Shown here piece after piece: positions 20,815 through 33,439 of a stretch of DNA of 64,000 nucleotides; within the stretch, counting starts at the first letter, position 1; each line of letters begins with the position of its first letter. Position numbers and translations under genes: made by a program. The notes beneath the pieces were generated by a model. That model did no database searches. It had not been told where the DNA came from and saw nothing but the letters and a program-made list of their open reading frames with translations. Source of the DNA: Linum tenue (taxonomy: Eukaryota; Streptophyta; Magnoliopsida; Malpighiales; Linaceae); assembly GCA_946122785.1 (NCBI GenBank), contig CAMGYJ010000005.1:82144547-82208546 (forward strand), read 5' to 3'.

Positions 20815-23235
20815 CTACTCAACATCATCAAAGCCAACACATGTAACGGTGGAGTTTGCCTTGAGAGACTCTCCTCCACTCTCATTCACATCATTTGAAA
20901 TCACTCCCTTCACTTCATCACCTCTAACCCTAGGATCAATTTCAAGCTCGATTCTCTCCTTACCATCCCTCAAAATTAGGGTTCCCTCATTAACATCTAT
21001 CAATGCCTTGGCGGTTGCAAGAAAGGGACAACCGAGGATGAGGGGCATATCCCAGTCCTCACTTATGTCGAGAATCACGAAATTGGCCGGATAGCAAAAC
21101 TTGCCCACTCTCACCATCATGTCCTCCACTATACCTCTCGAGCTAATGACCGGACGGTCGGCTAAGGTGATGCTAACCTTAGAGGTCTTAAGTTCACCTA
21201 CTTCTAACTTTTTGAAAAGCTTGTAGAGCATCACATTCATACTAGCTCCTAGGTCCACCAAGGCATTTTCTATATGGTGATCACCAATATCAAGAGGGAT
21301 AGTAAAGCAACCTGGGTCGGACCCCCTTTTTGGGCAAGCGGTCGATGAGGTAAGCTGAACACTCCTCGCCAAGAGTCACGTTGGCGAGGCCTTCAAGCCT
21401 TGGCTTCTTAATGAGGAATCCTTTGAGGTACTTGGCATATCTTGGCATTTGAGCCATGGCTTCAAGGAACGAGATGTTGAGATAGAGGTTGCGGAGCATT
21501 TCTATGAACCCTCCACACTCGTTCTCCAACCTCTCCTTGTACATCCTTGTGGGATAAGGAACAAGTGGCACGTATCCATCCTCCGGCAATGCCTTCCTTG
21601 CCGCCTTGCTCTCATTCCTTGAGGGCTTCTTCTCTCCTTCTTCAGGATGGTTTCTTCCTTGTTGGAATCTTCCTTCTCTATCACTTCACTAGTGGCGACT
21701 TCCGGAACCACCTTCACACTCCTCACTTGAAGCGCATTTACCCCGGCTTGGTCCTTGGGGTTCACCACGGTTTGGGAAGGTAAAGCTCCCTTGGGTATCT
21801 CGGTGAGGATACCGGCAAGGTTGCCGATTTGCACCTCCAAGCTTTGAAGGCTCGCTTGATGGCTTCGAAGACCCACCTCAACCGAGGTAAACTTGGTAGT
21901 CACCACATCCATAAATTTCTCTATCTTCTCGAACTTTTGGCTACTCGTACTCACAAAGGTGTTCACTAGGTCTTCAAGCTTGGATAACTTGTCGGGTTGA
22001 TGTTATTGTTGAAACCCTAGGGCACCTTGTGATTGGTACGGTTGTTGGAAGTTTGAGCCTTGGAGTTGGGGTCTTTGTTGGATGAAGGTGGGCCGAGGTT
22101 GGAAGTTTCCCGTGGGGCCTTGGAAACCCGGGGGCCTCGGATTAGTCGGTGATGACCAAGCAAAATTGGGGTGGTTCCTCCATCCAGGGTTATAATTATT
22201 GCTATACGGGTTGTTCACCCTAGCATTTGCCACGAAGTTGACTTGTTCCTCCGAAGTGGTTGCCTCCTTCATTGCTTTTCACTCCGCCATCTCGTGGCTA
22301 GTGCTCGAACACCAGTCGCACGATATTACCGCCCGTTTTCCTTGCCTTTTATCTTCAAGCATAACCTCAAGCAACTTATCCAACTTTGCCTCAAGCGGAG
22401 CACTCGCTCCCATGCTTCTCACTCCCCTATCATTGCCTCTTCTTCCACTTCTAGTCAACCCCCAATCGTATCCCCTGAGGGCCATGTCTTCAAGTATCTC
22501 GGTTATTTGGGGTGGAGCCATATTCATCAATTTCCCTTGACACAAGGAGTCAATGAGGATTTTATCTTCTTGCATTAGGCCTTCATAGAAGGTTTCGATC
22601 CGGAACTGTTCTTCAAACCCGTGGTGAGGGCACTGAAGAAAGTAATTGGAGTACCTCTCCCAAGAATCCCTCAAAGTCTCCTCATCTTCTTGCTCGAAAT
22701 GTGTTATCTTCTTTCTCCACTCTGCCGTCTTCGAAGACGGGCAATAACGAGCCATAAACTTGTTGAGGAGGTCGTCCCATGAGGTGATAGACCGAGGTGG
22801 CCGGTTGTTTAGCCACCTAAGTGCTTTCCTCGGGAGTGAGTAAGGGAAAATCCTTAGGTGCAAAGCTTCAGCCGGCACACAATTAATTTTCAAAATCCCT
22901 GCGAGCTCCAAGAATCTCTGCACGTGCTCTCTTTGTGACTCTCTCTCAAGGCCGTGGAATAGGGTATTACTTTGTATCATCATAGTCACTAGAGCCGACT
23001 TGATCTCGAAATTGTTTGCCGCCACTGGAGGATGTAGGATTGGCGATTGAATGTCTGCCGGCCTTGGGGCCATATAGTACTCCATCGTCCTTGGGGCATC
23101 CTCTTCCTCCGCCGCATCGTTCAACTGACGGGCTTGAGCGGCTCCATCTTGCCTTTGGTTCCCCGCCATTTCCACTTCAATGACGGGTTCAACTTCCACT
23201 TCCTCAAATACTTCTCCACTAACACCGGGACCCAA
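20815..23235 (-). pseudogene. Athila gag and aspartic protease
   Basis: Gag runs from 23235 on - with the retrotransposon gag core (NFEIKSALVTMMIQSNTLFHG, LRIFPYSLPRKALRWLN, WDDLLNKFMARYCPSSKTAE, FYEGL). It is followed by CDWCSSTSHEMAE, a TGA at about 22277 and an Asn/Pro/Gln-rich linker with a TAA at 22003-22005, both in the same frame. After two frameshifts (near 21600 and 21320) the protease follows: IENALVDLGASMNVM near 21260 and MPLILGCPFLATAKALID near 21040. DLGAS is the usual Athila form of the catalytic D-T/S-G. The frame ends at 20815, and no RT sequence follows. Confidence 0.85.
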
Positions 23236-23485
23236 ACATTGTCCCCCTCTTTCACTTCTTCTCCTTGCCTCCGCTAGCTCTCTCTCCCGTGCTAGGAGTC
23301 GGAGAGTTCAGTTTATGTCCTAGTCAAGCGGTAGCAAAGGTGTTGGGTTGCTCCAGGTCATGCACCACCTACACACAATCCGAAAACACATCAAGTCTAG
23401 CACAAGCCAAGAACACACACTTGTAAAACTGGAAATTAAAAGCTAGATTAACAACCAACAACTTTTTCAGAATAACAGACCGTTG

Positions 23486-23503
23486 TCCCCGGCAACGGCG
23501 CCA
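23486..23503 (-). other. Primer-binding site, tRNA-Asp type
   Basis: On - this reads TGGCGCCGTTGCCGGGGA, the standard primer site of Athila elements, complementary to the 3' end of plant tRNA-Asp. It fixes the element's orientation. Confidence 0.9.
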
Positions 23504-25011
23504 AAAACTCGACTCGCACGAAACTACACCACAATAAAATCCCAACTAGAACCCAAGTTTTTAAACTCTATTCGGGTGCAATATAGGGCAAGTATTTAGA
23601 TATCGACCCGGGCCGGTCCGTCTACCCCTACTTAAGTTGTTGAAATCATTATCTAGCAACAAAGCTTTGGCTTAAAGGTTTGCTAATTTGAAATGAAAGA
23701 AAGCAAAGGTAAATGGTTTCGATAACTCTTTGGTGGAAGGATCACTCGAGTGTCGCTCCCCCCTTAACTGCTACCATGCTATGTGAGTTAGAACGATTGT
23801 TTTGGGCACGGTAATCATGAACCGCAGAGGGATGCATATATGGTCGGAGACCACAATCTCAATTTCTAAACCGAGGTAAGCATGAAAGGCCGTGTCACTC
23901 GACCCTCTCGGTTTAGACAATCGGTAATTGACTTACTCCCTCACTCAACTCTAAGGTCAGACGGTTTGATCGCGATTAACCGAATTTCTTAACTCAATAT
24001 CGAGGTTTGGTCTAACTTAACCTAACTTAGATGGCTTAGAAAGCAGAAGGAAAACCAACTCGATTGTGTCTCCCTTGGAAGGGAGATTTTCCTCTCTAAG
24101 CTAGGCTAAGGTGGCTAATTAGATTGCAAGCACCTACATGCACAAATCTAAAGTTGCTAAGCACAAAACATGCACAACCCCTAAGTTTCTAAGCACAAGC
24201 ATGCACAATCATGATAAATAATGCCTCAACCATTGAATTGAACAATACCCAATGACAATCATCAATTGCACATACAAGAAAACTTCATGGTAGAGTTAGG
24301 GTTTCACAACACCCAAGTGAAAGGAGGTCTACTCCATGTTAGAAGTGGGAAAAACAAAAGGGAAAGAGATGGAAACCATCTTGGAGGATACTCTCAGTAT
24401 TCTTGGCCCTTGAGTTGAGCTTTCTTTGGTGGAAATCTTCCCAAAATATGCCTTGAAGCTAAACCCTAGCCTTCTTCTCCCATTGGTTCATGTTTCTCTC
24501 TAGAATGTAGAAGAAGGCTTTTCACACCAAATGGGCTCTCTCCTCTCTCCTCCTTTCAGCTCATATTTTAAACCAGAGATGAGCTGAGTTCACGGCCGTG
24601 AACCATGAAACGCGTCCGTGAACTGCAGGTGTGCGCCAAAACGCGCCGCATCGTTCACTCGAGTTCACGGTTAACTGCCTTTGTTCACAGCCTTAGTGAC
24701 CATGAACTCACCTTACGTCAGTAACCTTCACTTTGGCTCTGGACGCCTCGCGATTCACGGTCAAATCCTCTTCTTCACGGTCATGCAAGACCGTGAACTC
24801 CCTTGGTTAGCCGTGAACTGGCTCTTTTTCACCTCTCCTCCCGGTTTTCGATCCTTTTCGCCAATCTTTCGACTCCGAGGCTGGTTTCACCTGTTAAATC
24901 CTGAAACACACTCAAACACGAAGAAAGCATAAAGCCAACCTTTAAGGAGTGAATTTGGCACAAACACCTAAGTAAAACGGGGGCAAAACATGTGCAATTA
25001 TGCCCGAATTA
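23504..25011 (-). repeat. 5' LTR of the Athila-like element
   Basis: The LTR lies outside the primer site; its inner border is uncertain by a few bases. The outer border is GAATTA at 25011 where the other LTR has GAATCA, so the terminal CA seems mutated. The part from 24126 matches the left LTR. It has the minisatellite (about three units), a TTTTAAA box near 24567 and the GTTCACGG box cluster at 24588-24816. Confidence 0.8.
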
Positions 25012-25982
25012 TCCGCCACCCTTGTCTCTTGTAATGAATTTTGGGTCGTTCAATGTGATTAAAATGTAAGGCTAAAGAAGTGATTTTGTAATATATGGTT
25101 GTTTTTCGATCAAATACCCCGTATAATTAATTGATATGCCTTTATGTTTTTCTTATTAATTGTTACTAGCTTTTACCTGGCCCGTTTGCTGATAACTTTT
25201 TTATTTATTTTAGATCCTATTATATTAGTGTTATGTATCGTTGCCCCGCTCATAATTCTCAATCTCTCAAAGTTGAAAATCTTGTTTTATAGTGAAAATC
25301 ATGATAAGTATGTTCGTAAGAGTATAGATTTCAAAGGAAAATATTTAGCATAAAAAAATTCATTAATAATTTGTGAGACAAAGATTATGTAAAATAGAGG
25401 TTGTAATATAATAAATATAATTAAATTATTTATGAATCAACTACACACGTCTAAGGTGAATAATTTATTAATCTTTTTACTCCTATTGAGCTCATGAAAG
25501 TTAGGGCCAATACTAAAAATATGACATTTAATCCTCCAAAACTTTCACATATCACAACAGTAAAAGTAAAACCGTAAAGAAAGCAAGACCATGTTTTCTC
25601 CCAATAGATCATTGGTATTGCCTACCTGTGTATTAACATTAACATCTAGAGTGTTGTTGGGCCCTTTTTCCATAGACGTCCAGGAAGAAAGGACTATTCC
25701 CCACTTGCTTCTGTTTCTATATGATGTTATGTCTATTGCAATGAAAATTAATAAGTGAGTAAAGCAACAACAGAATAATAAGCAAGTATACTTACACACA
25801 AAGTCTTGGATTTCATAAACCCACGTCCATCAAATATATTCAGAATCAATGTTATTAATGATGCAAGGTTAAAACAGTTGACCTAGTGGCCTTTGAACAA
25901 CCAAGTATACATAACACCAAATAATCGAAATAGGAAACAAATGCATTTTACCCTATCCCCTCCCTAGCCAAAAGGTAAGCAT
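25012..25982. other. Gene-poor flank; possible Helitron 3' end at 25166
   Basis: No complete gene is seen. Short exon-like stretches on - (for example one ending CACAG|GTAGGC near 25628) have no known domain. At 25165-25190 the - strand reads GGGCCAGGTAAAAGCTAGT, which resembles a Helitron 3' terminus (CTAG then T) with a weak hairpin. Confidence 0.4.
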
Positions 25983-26731
25983 TAGGGATGGCAATCAAAC
26001 CCATGCCCACGGGTATCCGACCGCCCCCGACCCAGTCAACGCGGGGAATCCCCGCTTTGACTGGGTATGGGGCGGGTATGGGTAAAACCCGCAAAATGTT
26101 TGATGGGTATAGGGCGGGTATGGTTTTAGCCTCCCCCGCCCCATACCCATACCCATACCCGCCCCACCAAGAATATTTGTTCACATATAAAAAATACATG
26201 GATGAAATAGTAATCTATCAATGATAGCGAGGATAAATAAAAAAAAATAATTAGTAGAAATGCAATTGAGTGGTCACCCAAATCAAAACCTAATTCATTT
26301 TCCTCAACTCTCTCTTCACTCTTTCACTTTTCCCTCGTGTTAGCAAGATTATATTAGTTCATTATTGCTTAGTATATGTATTAGAGTCAGTTAAATAATG
26401 ATTTGGATTGCATTGTAGTACTCTACTATATGGATTAAATGAAATTTTAGGATAAAATGCTTTGAACCATATTAAGAATTATTGTCACTTTCTCGACTTC
26501 ATGATATAATAGGTGCCTTTAATGTTATAATTGAAAATTTACATGTAAAATTTTATGTATTATAATGTTGGATGTACGGGGCGGGTATTACCCACGGGTA
26601 CCCGAAACCCACGGGTATGGGGATGAGTTTGCAAAATCTTCCCCCGTATGGGTATGGGGCGGGTATGGGTTTGGATATTTGAAAACGGGGATGGGGATGG
26701 TTTAGGCAAACCCGCCCCATTGCCATCCCTA
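25983..26731. mobile_element. hAT-type MITE with perfect 8-bp target duplication
   Basis: Terminal inverted repeats TAGGGATGGCAAT...ATTGCCATCCCTA are flanked by GTAAGCAT at 25975-25982 and 26732-26739. Near both ends are many copies of GGGTATGGGGCGGG and its complement, a typical subterminal repeat pattern. No transposase ORF is present. The 8-bp duplication and termini assign it to hAT. Confidence 0.92.
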
Positions 26732-26739
26732 GTAAGCAT

Positions 26740-29700
26740 GCCATCTCATGAAGGACTCTCCGGGATTGAAAATCAATGAACTGCAAAACCTGAAAACAAA
26801 AGAATATATCATTAATCAAGTATATTTGTAGAAAATACTGATAAAATAACTTCGAGAAAGTGCTAGACCAAAAAGTTGAATCAAATGAAGTTTGAAAATT
26901 GAGTATCTTGTAACCTGCACAAATCAGGTAAGCTCATATATGTTGTGCTCTAGTATGAACTGAAACCAAAAGGACTGGTGTAATAAGATATCATAGTAAG
27001 TGGATTGCTTCATTTTAAGCTCCAAATTTTCACATCATTAATTTTCATACAACAGGTGTGCAATCTAGATTCTAGGGCACAAGGGTAAAGATAACCTTAT
27101 CGCCTTTGAACAACCGAGTAGACCTAACACCCTAAACATCCACCTAAGGTTAACACACAACATTTTGAGCACCATTTGCATAGTAAGTACATAACAGAGA
27201 AGATTGTTTAATAGAATAAGATTAAATAGAGGGTTGATTGAATTTTTAAGTGAATATTAGAGATCAAGGATGAACATATACATAATTCAAATTCGTATAA
27301 AAAGAGATATCAGTAGTCTTACCTAATTTTAACAATCAGTGCAGCCACAGTAGATGTCAGACTTTTGGGATTCAAATGGAATGAGTCTTGATCTAGTCCC
27401 AGGGCATTTCAAAGGTAGTTCTTCCCAATGAGAACCCCTCTAACCCCCAATTTGGTAATGAGATGCGACTTCTCATCTCCTTATGAACTTTGATTAATTG
27501 AAACTGATGACGAACGAAGCCGATATACCACAAATCAATACTTCTAGTGTAAGAAAACCAACCCGATATTAATGATTAACTTATGCATTCAAGATCCTCC
27601 TCCTCTCTGTGGGTGGACAACATTCCTCTAACCCCTTCATTTTTAGCAATGGGAGACAGGAAACTATGGTGACCATAGCCAGTGTCGTTGCTTCATGAAT
27701 GTCAACACAAGAACACCTGATGGGACTGCGATTGAAGAAGAAACAGCGTAGCTTGTAGTGTTCTGTGTCGCGCTTTCATCAGCCAAAGTGGATTATATTT
27801 GTGGCTGTGGAGATTGAAGGTCAGAAGATTCTGATGCAAAACTTTGAAGAGGTGGCGATGGGTGTATTGGTAGTGGGACAGTACAGTAATTTGGGCTTGT
27901 TAACTCTTATTGGATTGGAAGGCGAGTTCATGTAAGCATTAATTTGCCCCTTCTTAATTTTATTTTTTGTTAATGAAGATTTTTCCATTTTTTGTGTCTT
28001 TTATTTTTTATTTAAGTTAATTAGAATAGAATGACAAAATTTTCAAGTTATCAACTTAATACAAAAGATGTCGCGTCACGTATTCCATTACTATAGTCAG
28101 CATAGGTACACTGGTGTTATTAAATTTAATACATTTCATGTATAAATGACTATATTTGTAGTAAAAAAAAGTTACTATGTTTGTCAAAAAGGTCGAAATT
28201 TTGGTTATGCATATGTATTTTATCTAAACTAAACCTCACATACAATTCAATATTAAATAATCAAATCAGTGTTACTTGAGTTTTGATTTCAGGATTAGTT
28301 TCATTCTATAGATATCACTAACTTCAAAGAAAATATAAAACATCAAATATATCTCTATTGTTTAATTAAAGAAATTGTAACAAATACAATGTAGTCTCCT
28401 TGGTTATAAACTTATAATTTCTTTCTTTTAATATGTAAACCAATGAGGTACAATTACTAAATGGAGCTTTTTGTAATCGCTCTCACACCACGAAATTTGA
28501 AATGAGGGTTAATGTTTTCTTATTAAACTTTAATGTAATTAGTTGTACTTGAAGGGGGAAAAATTACAACAAATACATTGCAATCCAGTTGGTTATCATG
28601 CCCTTTGTTCATTTGAGTGTGCTAGTTTCAAATCCCAACAATACATTTTTTAATATGTAAACAAATTTAATACAGTTACTAAATGGAGATTCCTAGAATT
28701 GATTCTAGGCTACACAATTTAAAATGAGAGTTGCAACTTTCTTCGGTAAGATTGGCATGACAAATTTAAAAGGAAATACAACTTTGAATATACCACATTG
28801 CCAATGTGACATGGTCAAATAATATTGTTCTTGCATTCTCTGACCACATATTAATTTCTCGTCATAAAAGTGAAATAGTAAACATAAGTTCATGCTTCCC
28901 ACTTCCTGGGCGTGGACCTAGAAAGAACAAATAGCCCCAACCGAGACTTGTAGATATATATATACACTAGCTTATTACCCGATCCGTTGGTCGGATTACT
29001 GTATGTTACCCACTTGTGGAATGGGAGAGAAAGCAAGTGAGAGTGAAGGGATTGGGATTCCACTTGATTAGGACCGACCCACTAATCCAATTCTTCCCGA
29101 CCCTCCCCAACCTACAGGGTCAGAAAGAGTCAATAAGAAAATATGAACGGGGAGGATTAGTCATATATCTTGACTCTTCAGAAGTGGGTCAAACAGGATC
29201 AAGGTTGGGTGAGGGCAATTTTTAGCGCTAAGCAGAGTTCTGGGTTGAATACCTTTACTTAGGCCTAGAAATTGGTGCTGATGCAGACTGCAATTTTTAT
29301 TATACCATCATCAATCATCATTGAATTAGTCCTGGGCATCCCTCCCCGTTGTCGGTCTGAATTCTAATGATGGCTTCATTCCTTGCACCAGCCATATCAG
29401 CGAGTTGCCATCTCGAGCATGATTTGCCTATGTACAAATAATACAATTAGAGTATGAAAATGAATTCAATGAAAAGGAAAAGAGAATTCTATCACATGCC
29501 AATAAATACACACATAATAGTTGAAGCTAAGTGAAAGTCATTACTCGCACATCAATTCTCAAAAATTACAGACTAAACATTGGCTAGAATGGCACTGAAA
29601 CTACCAAGAATCATGGACGAAACAACTTGTCAAATTAAATAATCCTTATACTGAAACTACCTTCTAACTTGAAATAAGACATGATCACAATTCATAGCTC

Positions 29701-31659
29701 TCTTCTCACTATGAATTGGTTGCAGCTCGTCCTTATCACTGCCTCTCAAGCTCAATTCAAACAGAATAGAGACCTTTATGTAAGATAACCATATTCTTAC
29801 TGATCATAATTCCTTTCTTCACTCCATTTTTGTCGGAGAAAAGAGTTATCCCCCTCTCCTGCATTTCCCTTTTCCCCTCTCTTCTCCCTCTTCTTCACAA
29901 ACCGATCCCTAAACCAGCAACAACAACACAAAAATAGCCTTCATCTCTCCCGTCTCCATCTATTGAACGCGTTGGTGGCAAGACAGGACTGCAGAAGCAA
30001 AATTTTCTAAAATCAAACTAAATTTTTTGAAGCAGACTCAACCACGAAAAAAGAGTAAAGCAACAATGCAGTAGAACCCTAAATTTAACTACAATCAAGC
30101 ACATATCAGCAAGATTTTCGATTTGTCTGAGAGTTAACTACACGGAGAGAACAATTGATGCATAATTGAAATGCTCCAAGCAAGTTGAAGGCAAACCATA
30201 ACTTTAGAATTTGGTCATTATAATAACCTTCAAGTATTGATGCTTCTAAGAACTATCATGTCCAACCCCCACTTATACAACTACGTAGTCATAGTAATTA
30301 GTTGTATAATGAGAAATATTACAAAGAAAACTACATAAACAACCAATGTAAGTAAATATTAAAACTAACAACTGATAAAACTTAAAATCTCTCTATTGGT
30401 ATAAATGTATCTATTAGTAACTACTATGCAATCGAGTATATATGATTTTTAGGCACTGAATAAGAAAAGTATAGATGGCTCACAAATGAAGACGTAGCAA
30501 CTGAAGGTAGCACACAAAAACCAAAAATATAAAAAGAGATAAGAAAAAAGGCGAGAAAAAGTCAAACAAAGAAAAAGCCCACATAGGAATACCTCGCTAG
30601 CTTTAGGGACTCTCTGCCACAACAAACAACCTTCTTAAAAATCTAACACCCTGAGACATCAAACAAACCTCCCACGACACTAATGTATGGCATTCCTATT
30701 GTCCAATAGGTTTGCCCAATTTAGACTTCTAAATAAATGGACTTTTCACCATTAAACCAAAACTCACAATCATTAACAGTTAATGCAAAGACATACATTT
30801 CTGAGGCCAATCACAGCATTTAAGCATAATTTTTAGTTGAAAAGAACAACTAAGTATTTAGCTAAATGATATAGTAGAATTGACACAATCTGCTACCTAC
30901 TAATGATATAAACGTGTACCGATACCATCGTTGTATCCTGACTTGCCATATGCAACGGGCACTTTGAAAGACAGCTGCATTTTAGAGAATAAACACCCAT
31001 AAGGGCGTTACGAAACCAAGCTTAATCCAAAATCTTCATATTCCACTTCGAAGACTCCATTTTCAAAAATAAGAGAGTTTAACATGTCAAATCACTCATT
31101 TGAAAAATCTCAAGCAACTATTAATCAATGCAATATAAAGGCACGTTCCAAATTATGTACTTGTAGGAATAATCCCGAATAATTATCAATTAATGCCCCA
31201 ACTACCTAATGTGCAGAATAGCCCTGGAGCTGTGCTGTTGTTTGCGTTGGTCTACCTTCAAACATAACATAGTTGCATCACGAACCAAAGCAATTAAGCA
31301 AAAATCTTCATATTCCAAGTAGAATGACTCAATTCAATTTGGCCAACGCTTTATACATATTGTTTACCCCTGGACATGTTGCACCTGCGCCTTCAGATCT
31401 TCGTGAACACAATACAATTGCGGAGAGGAGGCTGTCAACGGAATAAAAATTGTTAATTAAGTGAATCACCATACAACTAAACAAACCCGCTCTTCTTGAT
31501 TAGCTATAAAAATAGTGGGGGTCGCTACAATCCATCGGTTGCTCCCTCTGCGCCTAAGTTGTAGATATTAGGTTTCAGTGAGAACTTTGAGTACATGAGG
31601 AGATATTTTGTAGTGGAGGAGATGACCCGGCGAGTAGAATAGGAAGATTTGGAGAGGCT
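26740..31659. other. AT-rich intergenic DNA without a supported gene
   Basis: I see no conserved coding region. Exon-like fragments on - (near 26745-26790, LQFIDFQSRRVLHEMAC; near 27340-27400, LNPKSLTSTVAALIVKI with GTAAGA donor) suggest relics of an unrecognised split gene. A sequence at 27845-27900 is similar to the flanks of the hAT insertion at 31660-32522. Confidence 0.45.
28967..29000 (-). other. Possible Helitron 3' terminus
   Basis: On - this reads CCGACCAACGGATCGG, a small hairpin, then GTAATAAGCTAG, followed by T. Hairpin plus CTRR before T is the Helitron 3' signature. No matching 5' TC end was identified, so this is tentative. Confidence 0.35.
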
Positions 31660-31667
31660 GCGATGGG

Positions 31668-32514
31668 CAAAGCAGTTAAAATCGAGATTTTACCTAAAAT
31701 CGAAACTGGGGTAAAATCAAAATCGTATAATCGAATCGTAAAATCGTAGGATTTTAAGTACCATATAGAACATAGCATATAAGAATATTAATAAGGTAAA
31801 TTATTAATATCACAAAGACACATAGCATTTAAAATGATAATTCAGAAGATTTTTTTTCCATAAGATAATTCTCAAGATTAATGTTCCAAAATCACTATTT
31901 TAATTGTTATTTAATGTGTAACTCAAAATAATTCATGATGAAGGGATATAGTTCATGGGTTTGGCTCTTATTTTCATGTTATGTCTAGGTTGTTTAACTC
32001 AAAGTAATATTTCGACATCGTCTACTAAGTATGATTTAAAACTAAAAATAATTGAACTCCAATAAAATAAGTAATGTTAGTGGCTTGGTACAAATATATT
32101 CATTAATAAATTAATTAATTAATAATGATGTTAGTTCTTACATACTTCCAATATTAGGACATGTGTTTTACCAATAAGTTAAATGGGGTGAAGGGAAAGA
32201 GATTAACCGAACCCTAATTTGGTTATTTTTATTATTTTTGAATATTTTTCTAATAGAAAAATATCTGAGAAGATTCCATTGCCCTTTCCGCTGAAATAGT
32301 TATACTTATTTTAAATTGGCTCAAACCACCTATTTTGTTCTCTTACGATCAAAATCCCGATTTCGGTACTATTTTACGATTTTAACGATTTTAGTCCCAA
32401 TTTTAAACGATTTTAAGGTCCACCGATTTTATAGTAAAATCAAGATCGGAATCCCTAAGTAAAATCCTAAAATCCTACGATTTTACGATCAAAATCCCGA
32501 ATTTGACTGCATTG
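31668..32514. mobile_element. hAT-type non-autonomous element with perfect 8-bp target duplication
   Basis: The left end is CAAAGCAGTTAAAATCGAG; the right end reverse-complemented is CAATGCAGTCAAATTCGGG. GCGATGGG flanks it at 31660-31667 and 32515-32522. The subterminal regions are dense in GATTTTA/TAAAATC motifs. There is no transposase. The ends are related to the element at 16504-17295. Confidence 0.92.
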
Positions 32515-32522
32515 GCGATGGG

Positions 32523-33439
32523 TGCACGATTAGTGGGCCAAATAACAGTTTGGGCCCGTTTAAATGAAAACATATTTTTACTTTCGTGCTCAACAGACCG
32601 ACCGCACTGGCATCTTCTAAATTTACCCCTAAAAAATTGCTCTGTACGCATCAAATTTGAAATGGAATCCCTCTTTTCTCATTTCACATTTCACATTTAT
32701 ATGATGTGTAGATTGTGATGAGTGTAGATGTAGACCTGTCATTGTCCTACAAATTCATTAACACGCCAAAAAGTGGTGAAATGAGCCACCCTATTAAACA
32801 CAATCTTGTATAATGATCATTGGATCCAATCATGCCAGATTACGAAGAAGTTTAAAATGTAGCGGTTATCCCGACTAAAACATTAAAAGAACCAGTCTCA
32901 TATAGTTTGCACAAAGATATAATTTCTCCATAGTAATTCTGAAAAATAATATTAATTTAAGAAGTCGATATTGCTTCTACATGTTTAATATTGCAATTCG
33001 ATATGCAATATTCGAACCAGTGATATTTGGGCTGCAATTTTAGGGTTATTGTATATTTATAAAATAGATAGAAATTTAAATTAAGTATTAAACTACAACT
33101 AAAATAATCAAAGTATTAAAACACCAAATAAGTACTTACGGGAGTTTCAGTGGCCAACTAATCGTTAAAAAAGTCATATGATTTTCATAATTTAGGTTCG
33201 TGTATGTTTGAATTTAAATAGATATAACAAATATACTTAATGTGATTGGTTATGATCCTTGCTTGCCTTTAAAGAGACCAAGGTTCAAATCCCAGTGCAT
33301 GCCTTTTTTATGAATAAATAAATAAGAAAATAAGCAATTGTGAAGACCAAAATATCCTTCCTATAATCACTCTCGTTGCAGGAAATTTGAAATGGAGCAA
33401 CAGTTTTCATCATTCGGCTTTTATTTATTATCTAGATTA
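32523..33439. other. Intergenic stretch, nothing recognised
   Basis: AT-rich with no conserved ORF. The first 50 bases are similar to 27863-27905. Confidence 0.5.

Larger units (their letters stand above)
14571..25011 (-). mobile_element. Athila-like Ty3/gypsy element lacking RT, RNase H and integrase
   Basis: Two LTRs face the same way, with a primer site complementary to plant tRNA-Asp next to the right one and a polypurine tract next to the left one, so the element reads on -. Inside are gag and a protease with DLGAS, then directly the conserved post-pol motif (20543-20580), an internal promoter and an Athila ORF1/env-like ORF. RT, RNase H and integrase are absent. It would depend on a partner for transposition. 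A hAT-type element sits at 16504-17295. Confidence 0.82.

Noticed and set aside
23486..23503. tRNA-Asp gene
   Set aside because: Only the 18-base primer-binding complement is present, without a cloverleaf.
25948..26224. Gly/Tyr- or Pro-rich proteins in the hAT MITE
   Set aside because: The low-complexity frames come from subterminal GGGTATGGGGCGGG repeats.
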